From positions 50,731 to 63,336 of the forward strand of contig PADE01000114.1 of assembly GCA_002702965.1 (NCBI GenBank): DNA of 12,606 nucleotides. The letters are read 5' to 3'. The position numbers were made by a program, and so were the translations under genes. This document shows, in pieces, positions 7,748-12,606 of this stretch; the first letter of the stretch is position 1, and every line of letters starts with the position of its first letter. The stretch comes from Planctomycetaceae bacterium. GTDB taxonomy: Bacteria > Planctomycetota > Planctomycetia > Pirellulales > Pirellulaceae. Below the pieces are notes generated by a model. That model made no database searches. It was given only the letters and a program-made list of their open reading frames with translations, and had not been told where the DNA came from.

Positions 7748-8317
7748 TTAATCCTGAGGGGGGTAGCTCAGACGGACGGTTTGGCAAGTACCATCCGCTG
7801 TGTCAGGGGGGTTCAACACGAGCGGTCGCTGCAGGCGTTGATCCCAGACGGTGATGGGTTCGGGCCATGACAACGGCCGATTGACTGCGTAGTACAGGGT
7901 GGCTTCGACGTGGGTGACGTGTGGGGGTCGTCGATTGGCGTACAGGAACCGCTGATAGTCACCGATCCACGCTCTCAGAGTTCCCACTCCGTAACGGGTG
8001 ATATCGGTCCGCGGAGCGTCGGCCGTCCGCGGTCGCCGAGGGCGCAGTTGTTCCGCTTTGTCGCGCAGTTCGTCGCCTGGGAAATACTGGATACGGTGGC
8101 CTCGGTCGTCGATCCAGTGGTACACGATCAGGTACTCGATATTGCGCCCCAGCATCCCCCAGCCAAAGCGGGAGTCGTCGCGCCACCAGGCGCGCATCCC
8201 GAGACCGGTCCAGAGGGCCAGCCAGCCGATCACCAACGTCTGCCGGAGCAGCCGCCGCCGATCACCTTGGGCGGATTCTTCGGGCGTTCGGTCGGTGGAG
8301 GGGTCCGGGCCGCACAT
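7748..8317 (-). CDS. Stand-alone homologue of the C-terminal module of the HTTM-DCC protein (189 aa)
   Basis: A basic N-terminus is followed by one predicted membrane helix (about residues 24-44, RQTLVIGWLALWTGLGMRAWW) and a soluble domain of about 145 residues. It matches the end of the 642-residue neighbour in order and spacing: SRFGWGMLGRN (49-59) against ARFGWGMFGEN, EYLIVYHW (61-68) against RYLVVYEW, RYGVGTLRAWIGDYQ (108-122) against RYGLGAIRHWIRQYQ, and EATLYYAVNRPL (138-149) against EARLFYAINEPL. By analogy with gamma-carboxylases, the FxWxM motif after the membrane part may begin the extracytoplasmic beta domain; this is inference. It is the first gene of the three-gene cluster and could supply the module missing from the 427-residue paralogue. 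I know no named family for it. Confidence 0.82.
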   Translation of the reverse strand: MCGPDPSTDRTPEESAQGDRRRLLRQTLVIGWLALWTGLGMRAWWRDDSRFGWGMLGRNIEYLIVYHWIDDRGHRIQYFPGDELRDKAEQLRPRRPRTADAPRTDITRYGVGTLRAWIGDYQRFLYANRRPPHVTHVEATLYYAVNRPLSWPEPITVWDQRLQRPLVLNPPDTADGTCQTVRLSYPPQD

Positions 8318-8344
8318 GTGTCTTTCGGTACCAGGGTTGGGAGG

Positions 8345-8372
8345 AAAATACCCTACTGACAGTGTAAGACAA
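8345..8372 (-). promoter_or_regulatory. Candidate sigma70-like promoter of the HTTM-DCC operon
   Basis: On the minus strand, TTGTCT (8372-8367, 4 of 6 to TTGACA) and TATTTT (8350-8345, 4 of 6 to TATAAT) are 16 nt apart. They would start transcription near 8338, about 20 nt before the first ATG of the cluster at 8317. The match is modest, and the position is the main argument. Confidence 0.3.
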
Positions 8373-8613
8373 TTCGCTCAAAAACGGTTTGACCGGTGGG
8401 TCGCAGCGCGAGATCTTGCGACGCTTGTCAGGATCTAGCCCGGATAGGTCCTACATTCCATCGAACCGGTTTTGCCGCGCCGACTGCCAACGAAAAATAG
8501 CCTCTCGGGTCTCTTCCCGGGCCGTCCGGTGTTCGCTGATGCCGAACATGGAGCAGGGGAACCCCATGGGTGGGTTCCGAGCGTTCGCTCGATGGGAACA
8601 CCGATCGACATCT

Positions 8614-8657
8614 GCGGATCGGATGCGTGCGGACCGGATGCGTGCGGACCGGATGCG
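8614..8657. repeat. 15-bp short tandem repeat, about 2.5-3 copies
   Basis: The unit ggatgcgtgcggacc occurs exactly twice (8621-8635 and 8636-8650). It is followed by the first seven bases of a third copy (8651-8657) and preceded by a near match to the last seven (gcggatc, 8614-8620). It lies in the leader of the plus-strand hydrolase gene. A unit that is a multiple of three leaves frames open in several directions, which explains the long spurious frames here. Confidence 0.8.
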
Positions 8658-8729
8658 AGGTTCAGCGAGTTGCGCACGGCGCGCCATGCAAATGGTGGAA
8701 CGGCGCGGTTGAGAACCCAAGAACTGCAG

Positions 8730-9647
8730 ATGAACGCTATCGATGGGAAATTGCGATCGATTCTGGGCAAATGGCTATTTCGACTGTTGCGCGCCGCGTT
8801 GCTGTCCTACCTATTGTTAGTGGTGTTGCTGATGATCTTCCTCGAGAACTATCTCATCTACCCGGGGTCCCGCCGTCGTGGAGGTGACTGGGATCCGCCG
8901 GGGCTGGCCTACGAGGAAGTCCGCTTTGCCTCCGCCGATGGAACACGTCTGTACGGTTGGTACCTGGAACATCCAGACCCCCGCGCGCAGGTCTTGGTGT
9001 GCTACGGCAATGGGGATAATGTGGCGTCCATCGCCAGTTATCTCGGAGGGCTGCGGGACCGTCTCCAGATCTCCGTTTTGGCATTCGATTACCGTGGCTA
9101 CGGACGCAGTGCGGGTCGCCCACACGAAGTCGGCGTGCTGTCGGACGCACACGCAGCGCAGCAATTTCTATCCCAGCGCGCGGAGTGTGATGTGACCGAT
9201 GTGGTGTTGCTAGGGCGTTCGTTGGGCGGGGCGGTAGCCGTCGATCTGGCCGTCAGAAATGGTGCGCGGGCGTTGATCTTGGAGCGGACATTTACCTCGT
9301 TGCCCGATGTGGCGGCAAGGCAGTTTCCCTGGCTACCGGTCCGCTGGTTGCTGAAAACACGTTACCACTCGTTGGAGAAGATCAAGGACTACCGGGGGCC
9401 GCTCCTGCAGTGCCATGGCACGGTCGATGAGGTGGTGCCGTTTGAGTTCGGCCGGCGACTTTTCGATGCGTCGGATGCGACTCCGAAACAATTTGTGTCG
9501 ATGCCCGGCGTCGGGCACAACGACCCCCCTACGGTGGCCTATCACCGGGCACTGGAGGCGTTCTTTGACCAGATTTGCGACCGCTCCGACGCTGCCGTAC
9601 CGTCCGCGGATGAATCGGTTCAACAGCCCTCGCCGATCGACAGGTAG
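8730..9647 (+). CDS. Membrane-anchored BEM46/ABHD13-like alpha/beta hydrolase (305 aa)
   Basis: Serine hydrolase anchored by one N-terminal membrane helix (about residues 17-38, RAALLSYLLLVVLLMIF), followed by the family's usual ENYLIYPG entry (39-46). The alpha/beta hydrolase fold shows FDYRGYGRS (119-127), nucleophile Ser164 in GRSLGG, acid Asp233 in HGTVDEVVP, and His263 in GVGHND. The triad is complete. The oxyanion strand reads CYGNGDN (91-97), with tyrosine where relatives usually have histidine (HGN). I chose ATG 8730 because the conserved protein begins there with a normal amphipathic lead into the helix; the frame is open back to 8472, but that extension is unlike the family. The gene ends 8 nt from the convergent stop of the GNAT-like gene. 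Members of the family act as esterases, thioesterases or lipases; the substrate here is unknown. Confidence 0.88.
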   Translation: MNAIDGKLRSILGKWLFRLLRAALLSYLLLVVLLMIFLENYLIYPGSRRRGGDWDPPGLAYEEVRFASADGTRLYGWYLEHPDPRAQVLVCYGNGDNVASIASYLGGLRDRLQISVLAFDYRGYGRSAGRPHEVGVLSDAHAAQQFLSQRAECDVTDVVLLGRSLGGAVAVDLAVRNGARALILERTFTSLPDVAARQFPWLPVRWLLKTRYHSLEKIKDYRGPLLQCHGTVDEVVPFEFGRRLFDASDATPKQFVSMPGVGHNDPPTVAYHRALEAFFDQICDRSDAAVPSADESVQQPSPIDR

Positions 9648-9655
9648 TGCGCGGT

Positions 9656-10795
9656 TTACGACGACCCGGAGGGGATCGCGTAATCGTAGAGGCGATATGT
9701 ATTGGGTCGCGGAACACCGGCCCGCTCCAGAGTGCCGCGGGAGAGCTTGTTACACTCCATGACCCAAGAGAACTCGACTTCCTCAATCCCCCAGTGTTTG
9801 ACTCGTTGCCATACTGAGTTAGCCAGCACGAGGCCCAGGCCCCAGCGTTGAAATTCGGGGCGGACATGCGCCGCCAGCATCCGGATGCGTTTGATTTTCT
9901 TGCGTCCCATCAGGATTCGCAGAAAGCCTGTGGGAAACAGCCGCCCCTGGATCTGCTTGATTCGCGGGTTGTAGTCCAGCATGCCAAAGATGGTTCCCAC
10001 TGTCTTGCCGTCGACTTCGGCCATCGTGGTCAGGTCGGGTACGATGAGCTGTTTCATCCCGTTGGCCATCTTGACGATTTCCGCATCCGAGAGCGGCGCA
10101 AAACCCCAGTGGTTGCCGTTTGCTTCGTTGTAGATGTTCAGAAATAGCCGGACTTCCTCTTCAAACCGCCCGGTATCGATGGGGCGCAGTTTGATGTCAA
10201 AGCGGCGCGTCGCTTCCTCGACCACAAACCACAGTTTTTGATCGAGCGTGTCTACCATGTCGACATGTCCGAGAAAGGCGTACATGTCGCGCACCTTTTC
10301 GAAGCCCCAGCCTTCGATGAGATCCGCGTAGTAGGGCGGATTGTAGGTCATCATGAATGTTGGTGGTGACTCGAATCCTTTCACCAGCAAACCCATCTCG
10401 TAGTTAAACGAGGGATTCATCGGACCGCGGATCGCGTGCATTCCTCGTTCTGCGAGCCAGTCGCGGGCTTTGTCGAACAGGGCTCCCGCCACGTGCTCGT
10501 CGTCAATCGATTCAAAGAACCCAAAAAAGCCGCGTTTTTCGTGGTACCTGCGATTGTGGGCGTGATGGATGGTCGCCGCGATCCTGCCGCACACTTGACC
10601 GTTACGGACGGCCAGGAAAGTCTGCATCTCGGCATCATCATGGAAAGGGTGCGAACGGTACCCCAGGAGTTCTTGGTGATTGCCCAGTAGCGGAGGAATC
10701 CAGTTCGGATCATCCGCGTACAGTTTCCAAGGCAACCGGACAAACTGTTTTTTCTGGGCCCGGGTTTCGACAGGCAGGACAGTCAGATCGGCCAT
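9656..10795 (-). CDS. YghO-like GNAT-fold acyltransferase family protein (379 aa)
   Basis: Cytosolic protein resembling E. coli YghO and its wide bacterial relatives, which contain a GNAT fold but have no established substrate. The N-terminal half has the family features FVRLPWKLYADDPNWIPPL (18-36), HPFHDDAEMQTFLA (49-62), GRIAATI (70-76), RGFFGFFESIDD (88-99), RGPMNPSFN (123-131) and YNPPYYADLIE (151-161). The C-terminal half has a GNAT acetyl-CoA loop, QRWGLG (316-321), inside RPEFQRWGLGLVLA, followed by a helix and NKLSRGTLERAG (349-360). The length is normal for the family. The ATG at 10795 faces the epimerase gene across 145 nt and has no strong ribosome site. Its stop is 8 nt from that of the convergent hydrolase. 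N-acyl or N-acetyl transfer is inferred from the fold. Confidence 0.82.
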   Translation of the reverse strand: MADLTVLPVETRAQKKQFVRLPWKLYADDPNWIPPLLGNHQELLGYRSHPFHDDAEMQTFLAVRNGQVCGRIAATIHHAHNRRYHEKRGFFGFFESIDDEHVAGALFDKARDWLAERGMHAIRGPMNPSFNYEMGLLVKGFESPPTFMMTYNPPYYADLIEGWGFEKVRDMYAFLGHVDMVDTLDQKLWFVVEEATRRFDIKLRPIDTGRFEEEVRLFLNIYNEANGNHWGFAPLSDAEIVKMANGMKQLIVPDLTTMAEVDGKTVGTIFGMLDYNPRIKQIQGRLFPTGFLRILMGRKKIKRIRMLAAHVRPEFQRWGLGLVLANSVWQRVKHWGIEEVEFSWVMECNKLSRGTLERAGVPRPNTYRLYDYAIPSGSS

Positions 10796-10867
10796 CAGTG
10801 GTGCTCGCTGTCAGTGGAGGTTTCCGCGGACGGTGAACCGGCGCAAGTCGAACGCAACAGAGGCCGC

Positions 10868-10898
10868 ATGGCAAGCGTCTGAATATCCCCTTTATAAT
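10868..10898 (+). promoter_or_regulatory. Promoter of the epimerase gene (perfect TATAAT)
   Basis: TATAAT at 10893-10898 is an exact -10 consensus in a GC-rich spacer. The best -35 is weak: ATGGCA at 10868-10873, 19 nt away. The predicted start near 10905 leaves a leader of about 35 nt. A purine-rich AGGGG at 10930-10934, 6 nt before the ATG, serves as ribosome site. Confidence 0.5.
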
Positions 10899-10940
10899 CG
10901 GCCCCTTGGGTATCGAACACAACCCGCGCAGGGGTCGCGC

Positions 10941-11912
10941 ATGACGATACTGGTTACGGGAGCCACTGGGCTGTTGGGAAACAACGTAGTCCGCCTGCTC
11001 GGTCAGCGCGGTTTAGCGGTACGCGCACTGGTCCGAAAATCCGCCGATCCGCGGCCACTGGAGGGCCTCGATGTCGACGTGGTCCCCGGCGATTTGCGCG
11101 ACCATGCCTCACTGGAGCGTAGCTGTCAGGGGGTTTCTGCGGTGGTGCACGCGGCTGCCTTTGTGGCCATCGGTCGGACCCAGCGGGATTTGGCAGAGAG
11201 CATCAATGTCGAGGGGACGCGCGCTCTGGCGGATGCGGCCCGCGACGTGGGCGCTAAGATGGTCCACGTCTCGAGTGTCGATGCACTGGCGCCCGCCACA
11301 CCCCAGCGACCGGCGGATGAGACGACAGCCGGCAGCAAACCGGCCTGTCCCTATGTGGTCACCAAACGGTCGGCGGAAGCTGTCATCCGGAAGGCTGTCG
11401 AGAGTGGTTTGGAGGGGACGATTGTCAACCCGGCATTTATGTTGGGTCCCTGGGACTGGAAACCGTCCTCGGGACGGATGTTGTTGGAAGTCGCCCGCCG
11501 GTTTTCTCCGGCCGCACCGCGCGGTGGTGTTTCTCTGTGCGACGTGCGGGATGTGGCTGCCGGTTGTTTGGCGGCGTTGGAGCGCGGGCAGCCGGGGCGG
11601 CAGTACATCCTGGCGGGTCACAACATGAGCTATTTTTCCGCCTGGCGGTTGTTCGCCGAGGTGTCGTCTGGCCGGCCACCCTGGATGCAGGCCCGTCCGC
11701 CGCTGACCACGCTGGCCGGCTGGTGCGGTGATTGGGTGGCGCGCTTCACCGGAAAAGAACCCGATGTCAATTCGGCGAGTGTAAGAATGGCTCACCTCTG
11801 GCACCATTACAGCAGTCGACGGGCTGCCGACGAGCTGGGATATCACTGCCGTGCGGCGCGCGAAACGGTGGCCGATGCCTGGCAGTGGTTTACCGAGCAG
11901 GGATACGTCTGA
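10941..11912 (+). CDS. Extended-SDR NAD(P)-dependent sugar epimerase/dehydratase-like protein (323 aa)
   Basis: Rossmann-fold enzyme of the extended short-chain dehydrogenase family, resembling nucleotide-sugar epimerases and hopanoid-associated HpnA-type proteins. The cofactor loop TGATGLLG is at 6-13, VRKSAD (31-36) follows beta-2, and GDLRD (50-54) lies after beta-3. VVHAAAF (68-74) and the Ser of HVSSVDAL (109-116) lead to catalytic Tyr138 and Lys142 (YVVTK). NPAFMLGPWDWKPSSGRML (163-181) is the substrate-side loop typical of the HpnA-like group. I chose ATG 10941 because the dinucleotide loop must sit a few residues from the start; the frame extends back to 10680, but that region lies over the divergent gene and its promoter. 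No sugar-nucleotide or hopanoid genes are adjacent, so the substrate is open; 3-beta-HSD-like dehydrogenase is an alternative. Confidence 0.87.
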   Translation: MTILVTGATGLLGNNVVRLLGQRGLAVRALVRKSADPRPLEGLDVDVVPGDLRDHASLERSCQGVSAVVHAAAFVAIGRTQRDLAESINVEGTRALADAARDVGAKMVHVSSVDALAPATPQRPADETTAGSKPACPYVVTKRSAEAVIRKAVESGLEGTIVNPAFMLGPWDWKPSSGRMLLEVARRFSPAAPRGGVSLCDVRDVAAGCLAALERGQPGRQYILAGHNMSYFSAWRLFAEVSSGRPPWMQARPPLTTLAGWCGDWVARFTGKEPDVNSASVRMAHLWHHYSSRRAADELGYHCRAARETVADAWQWFTEQGYV

Positions 11913-11941
11913 TCGCGTTCCGATCCGGTGGGGTACCTTCG

Positions 11942-11957
11942 CTCCCCTCTCGGGGAG
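11942..11957 (+). terminator. Possible terminator hairpin after the epimerase gene
   Basis: CTCCCC (11942-11947) and GGGGAG (11952-11957) form a perfect 6-bp stem with a TCTC loop, 29 nt after the stop codon. The following TAGTTT is only a short T-tract, so termination may be partial. Confidence 0.4.
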
Positions 11958-12112
11958 TAGTTTCAGCGCCCCAGAGCGACAAATGCGTGCACACCCGCCG
12001 GTTCCTGGCGGCCAGCGGGTCATTTTCCTCGGAAATAACCAGGTGCACGGCCGAAAGCAGAGACAGAATCGGCCCGGCTTACATTGCTCGCGTCCCAGCC
12101 GATCGGGTATAA

Positions 12113-12150
12113 CCCAGTCGTTGCAGATATGCCCAGTCGTTGCTGATATG
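12113..12150 (+). repeat. 19-bp tandem direct repeat in the DUF1501 promoter
   Basis: cccagtcgttgcagatatg (12113-12131) is followed at once by a copy differing at a single base (A to T, 12132-12150). The second copy overlaps the extended -10 element. Two nearly two-turn head-to-tail sites at a promoter suggest a regulator binding site, or a recent local duplication of promoter DNA. Confidence 0.7.
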
Positions 12151-12152
12151 AT
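12144..12152 (+). promoter_or_regulatory. Extended -10 promoter of the DUF1501 gene
   Basis: TG-A-TATGAT (12144-12152) matches the extended -10 form TGnTATAAT with a single mismatch in the hexamer. The nearest -35-like element, TTGCAG at 12121-12126, is 20 nt away, too far to be ideal but less needed with an extended -10. Transcription would start near 12159, leaving a leader of about 74 nt. Confidence 0.4.
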
Positions 12153-12217
12153 AGACAGGTTCTCACCTGATGGAGCTGTAGGGGCGGGTCTGGCGATTTG
12201 CCGTTCTCGTCTCCGAC

Positions 12218-12222
12218 GGAGG
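12218..12222 (+). promoter_or_regulatory. Ribosome binding site of the DUF1501 gene
   Basis: GGAGG lies 10 nt before the ATG at 12233. It is the strongest Shine-Dalgarno match in the window and fixes that start. Confidence 0.65.
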
Positions 12223-12232
12223 CCCCCGCGCC

Positions 12233-12606
12233 ATGCAAACCGTGCCTTACCAATCGCAACCCTGTACGGGTCCGAGTCATCATCGTCGCGTTCGGCGGCG
12301 CGAGATCCTGCGAGCCGGTTTGGCCGGCTTTTCCAGTTTGACCCTGTCGCAACTGTTCGCGCTCCGGGCGCGCGCTGTGCAGCAGCCACGCGCGGACACC
12401 GCCATCATCTTGGTCTGGCTGCGGGGTGGCGCCAGCCACCTGGAGCAGTGGGATCCGAAGCCCGAAGCGCCGTCCGAATTTCGGGGTCCGTACAATGCGA
12501 TCGATACCAACGTGGCGGGGATCCGTATCAGCGAACTGTTGCCGCGCCTGTCCCAGATGGCCGATCGCTACGCCCTGCTCCGTTCGGTGGCGCACGATGC
12601 GGGTGG
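12233..12606 (+). CDS. DUF1501 (sulfatase-like fold) Tat-exported protein, 5' part only (124 codons seen)
   Basis: The frame is open from ATG 12233 to the window edge, so the gene is truncated by the window and not broken. A twin-arginine signal is present: HHRRVRRREILRAGLAGF (residues 16-33) with the RRxIL-type core and a short hydrophobic stretch to about residue 45. The mature start TAIILVWLRGGASHLEQWDP (56-75) is the DUF1501 hallmark, followed by FRGPYNAIDTNVAGIRISELLPRLSQMADRYALLRSV (83-119). These proteins are related to the alkaline phosphatase/sulfatase superfamily and are expanded in Planctomycetes, where they often sit beside DUF1549/DUF1553 cytochrome-type genes. No such partner is visible upstream. 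The family's function is not established. Confidence 0.9.
   Translation, partial: MQTVPYQSQPCTGPSHHRRVRRREILRAGLAGFSSLTLSQLFALRARAVQQPRADTAIILVWLRGGASHLEQWDPKPEAPSEFRGPYNAIDTNVAGIRISELLPRLSQMADRYALLRSVAHDAG

Larger units (their letters stand above)
8318..8729. other. 412-nt divergent intergenic region
   Basis: This spacer separates the minus-strand HTTM-DCC cluster from the plus-strand membrane hydrolase. Its left end carries the candidate promoter of the cluster, and its middle holds a 15-bp tandem repeat (8614-8657). No open frame here looks like a conserved protein. The hydrolase frame can be extended back to 8472, but the added residues are low-complexity and unlike any hydrolase N-terminus. 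I found no convincing promoter for the plus-strand gene. Confidence 0.5.
11913..12232. other. 320-nt intergenic region between epimerase and DUF1501 genes
   Basis: The left part holds two hairpins that could end epimerase transcription: a compact one at 11942-11957, and a second at 11993-12020 (ACCCGC pairing with GCGGGT, followed by CATTTT). The right part holds a 19-bp tandem repeat, an extended -10 element and a strong ribosome site for the DUF1501 gene. I see no gene here; minus-strand frames crossing it are shadows. Confidence 0.55.

Noticed and set aside
7748..8317. The 189-residue frame as a frameshifted or broken-off end of the 642-residue protein
   Set aside because: The 642-residue protein has its own complete copy of the module, and this gene lies upstream of it with its own start and stop. 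It is a paralogous module, not a fragment.
8614..8657. CRISPR-like repeat
   Set aside because: The units are directly adjacent, 15 bp long and without spacers, and no cas gene is present.
8472..8729. N-terminal extension of the membrane hydrolase by 86 residues
   Set aside because: The extension is low-complexity and includes the tandem repeat (DACGPDACGP). The family begins near ATG 8730, just before the membrane helix.
10680..10940. N-terminal extension of the epimerase by 87 residues
   Set aside because: It lies over the start of the divergent GNAT-like gene and the TATAAT promoter. The Rossmann loop fits ATG 10941.
11109..12389. Minus-strand frame of 426 codons opposite the epimerase and the DUF1501 start
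   Set aside because: It crosses a gene, an intergenic promoter region and another gene. Its residues are Arg/Pro-rich without domain features.
12020..12595. Minus-strand frame of 191 codons over the DUF1501 gene
   Set aside because: The plus strand encodes a clear Tat signal and DUF1501 hallmark here, so this is a shadow.

Overview
The window looks like a piece of a GC-rich Planctomycetota chromosome, probably near Pirellulales or a relative. The evidence is a Tat-signal DUF1501 protein, a Cys-rich lipoprotein containing GCGEVYVDEWISDPP, a large secreted acetyl-xylan-esterase-like hydrolase with a second decayed hydrolase lobe, and HTTM-DCC membrane proteins. This placement rests on family composition only. 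I saw no rRNA, tRNA, CRISPR array, insertion sequence or phage gene.

Layout: bases 99-8317 hold six genes, all on the minus strand. In transcription order they are: (1) a small protein with one membrane segment and a beta-rich module (8317-7748); (2) a 642-residue HTTM + DCC + same-module fusion (7701-5773); (3) a 427-residue HTTM + DCC paralogue without that module (5751-4468); (4) a MacB/FtsX-type ABC permease (4234-2993) with no ATPase in view; (5) a 700-residue secreted alpha/beta hydrolase starting 11 nt after the permease (2981-879); (6) a Cys-rich lipoprotein (662-99). Genes 1-3 are tightly spaced (46 and 21 nt) and almost certainly form one operon. Genes 4-5 are a second likely unit.

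On the plus strand, after a 412-nt divergent spacer carrying a 15-bp tandem repeat, lies a membrane-anchored BEM46/ABHD13-like serine hydrolase (8730-9647). It converges, with only 8 nt between, on a minus-strand YghO-like GNAT protein (10795-9656). That gene is divergent from an extended-SDR sugar-epimerase-like gene (10941-11912) with a clear TATAAT box. A 320-nt spacer follows, with hairpins, a 19-bp tandem repeat and an extended -10 promoter. It leads into the 5' part of a DUF1501 gene that runs off the window at 12233-12606.

The most interesting part is the three-gene HTTM/DCC cluster. The HTTM fold is shared with vitamin K-dependent gamma-carboxylase, an enzyme that needs reduced quinone. 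DCC domains are thiol-disulfide oxidoreductase-like with a CxxC motif. Here the two are fused, duplicated in tandem, and accompanied by a third module that exists both fused and free. One paralogue keeps the lysine that aligns with the proposed catalytic base of human GGCX, and the other has arginine there. This suggests a membrane redox or modification complex built from an active and a divergent subunit. Its substrate cannot be read from the sequence.
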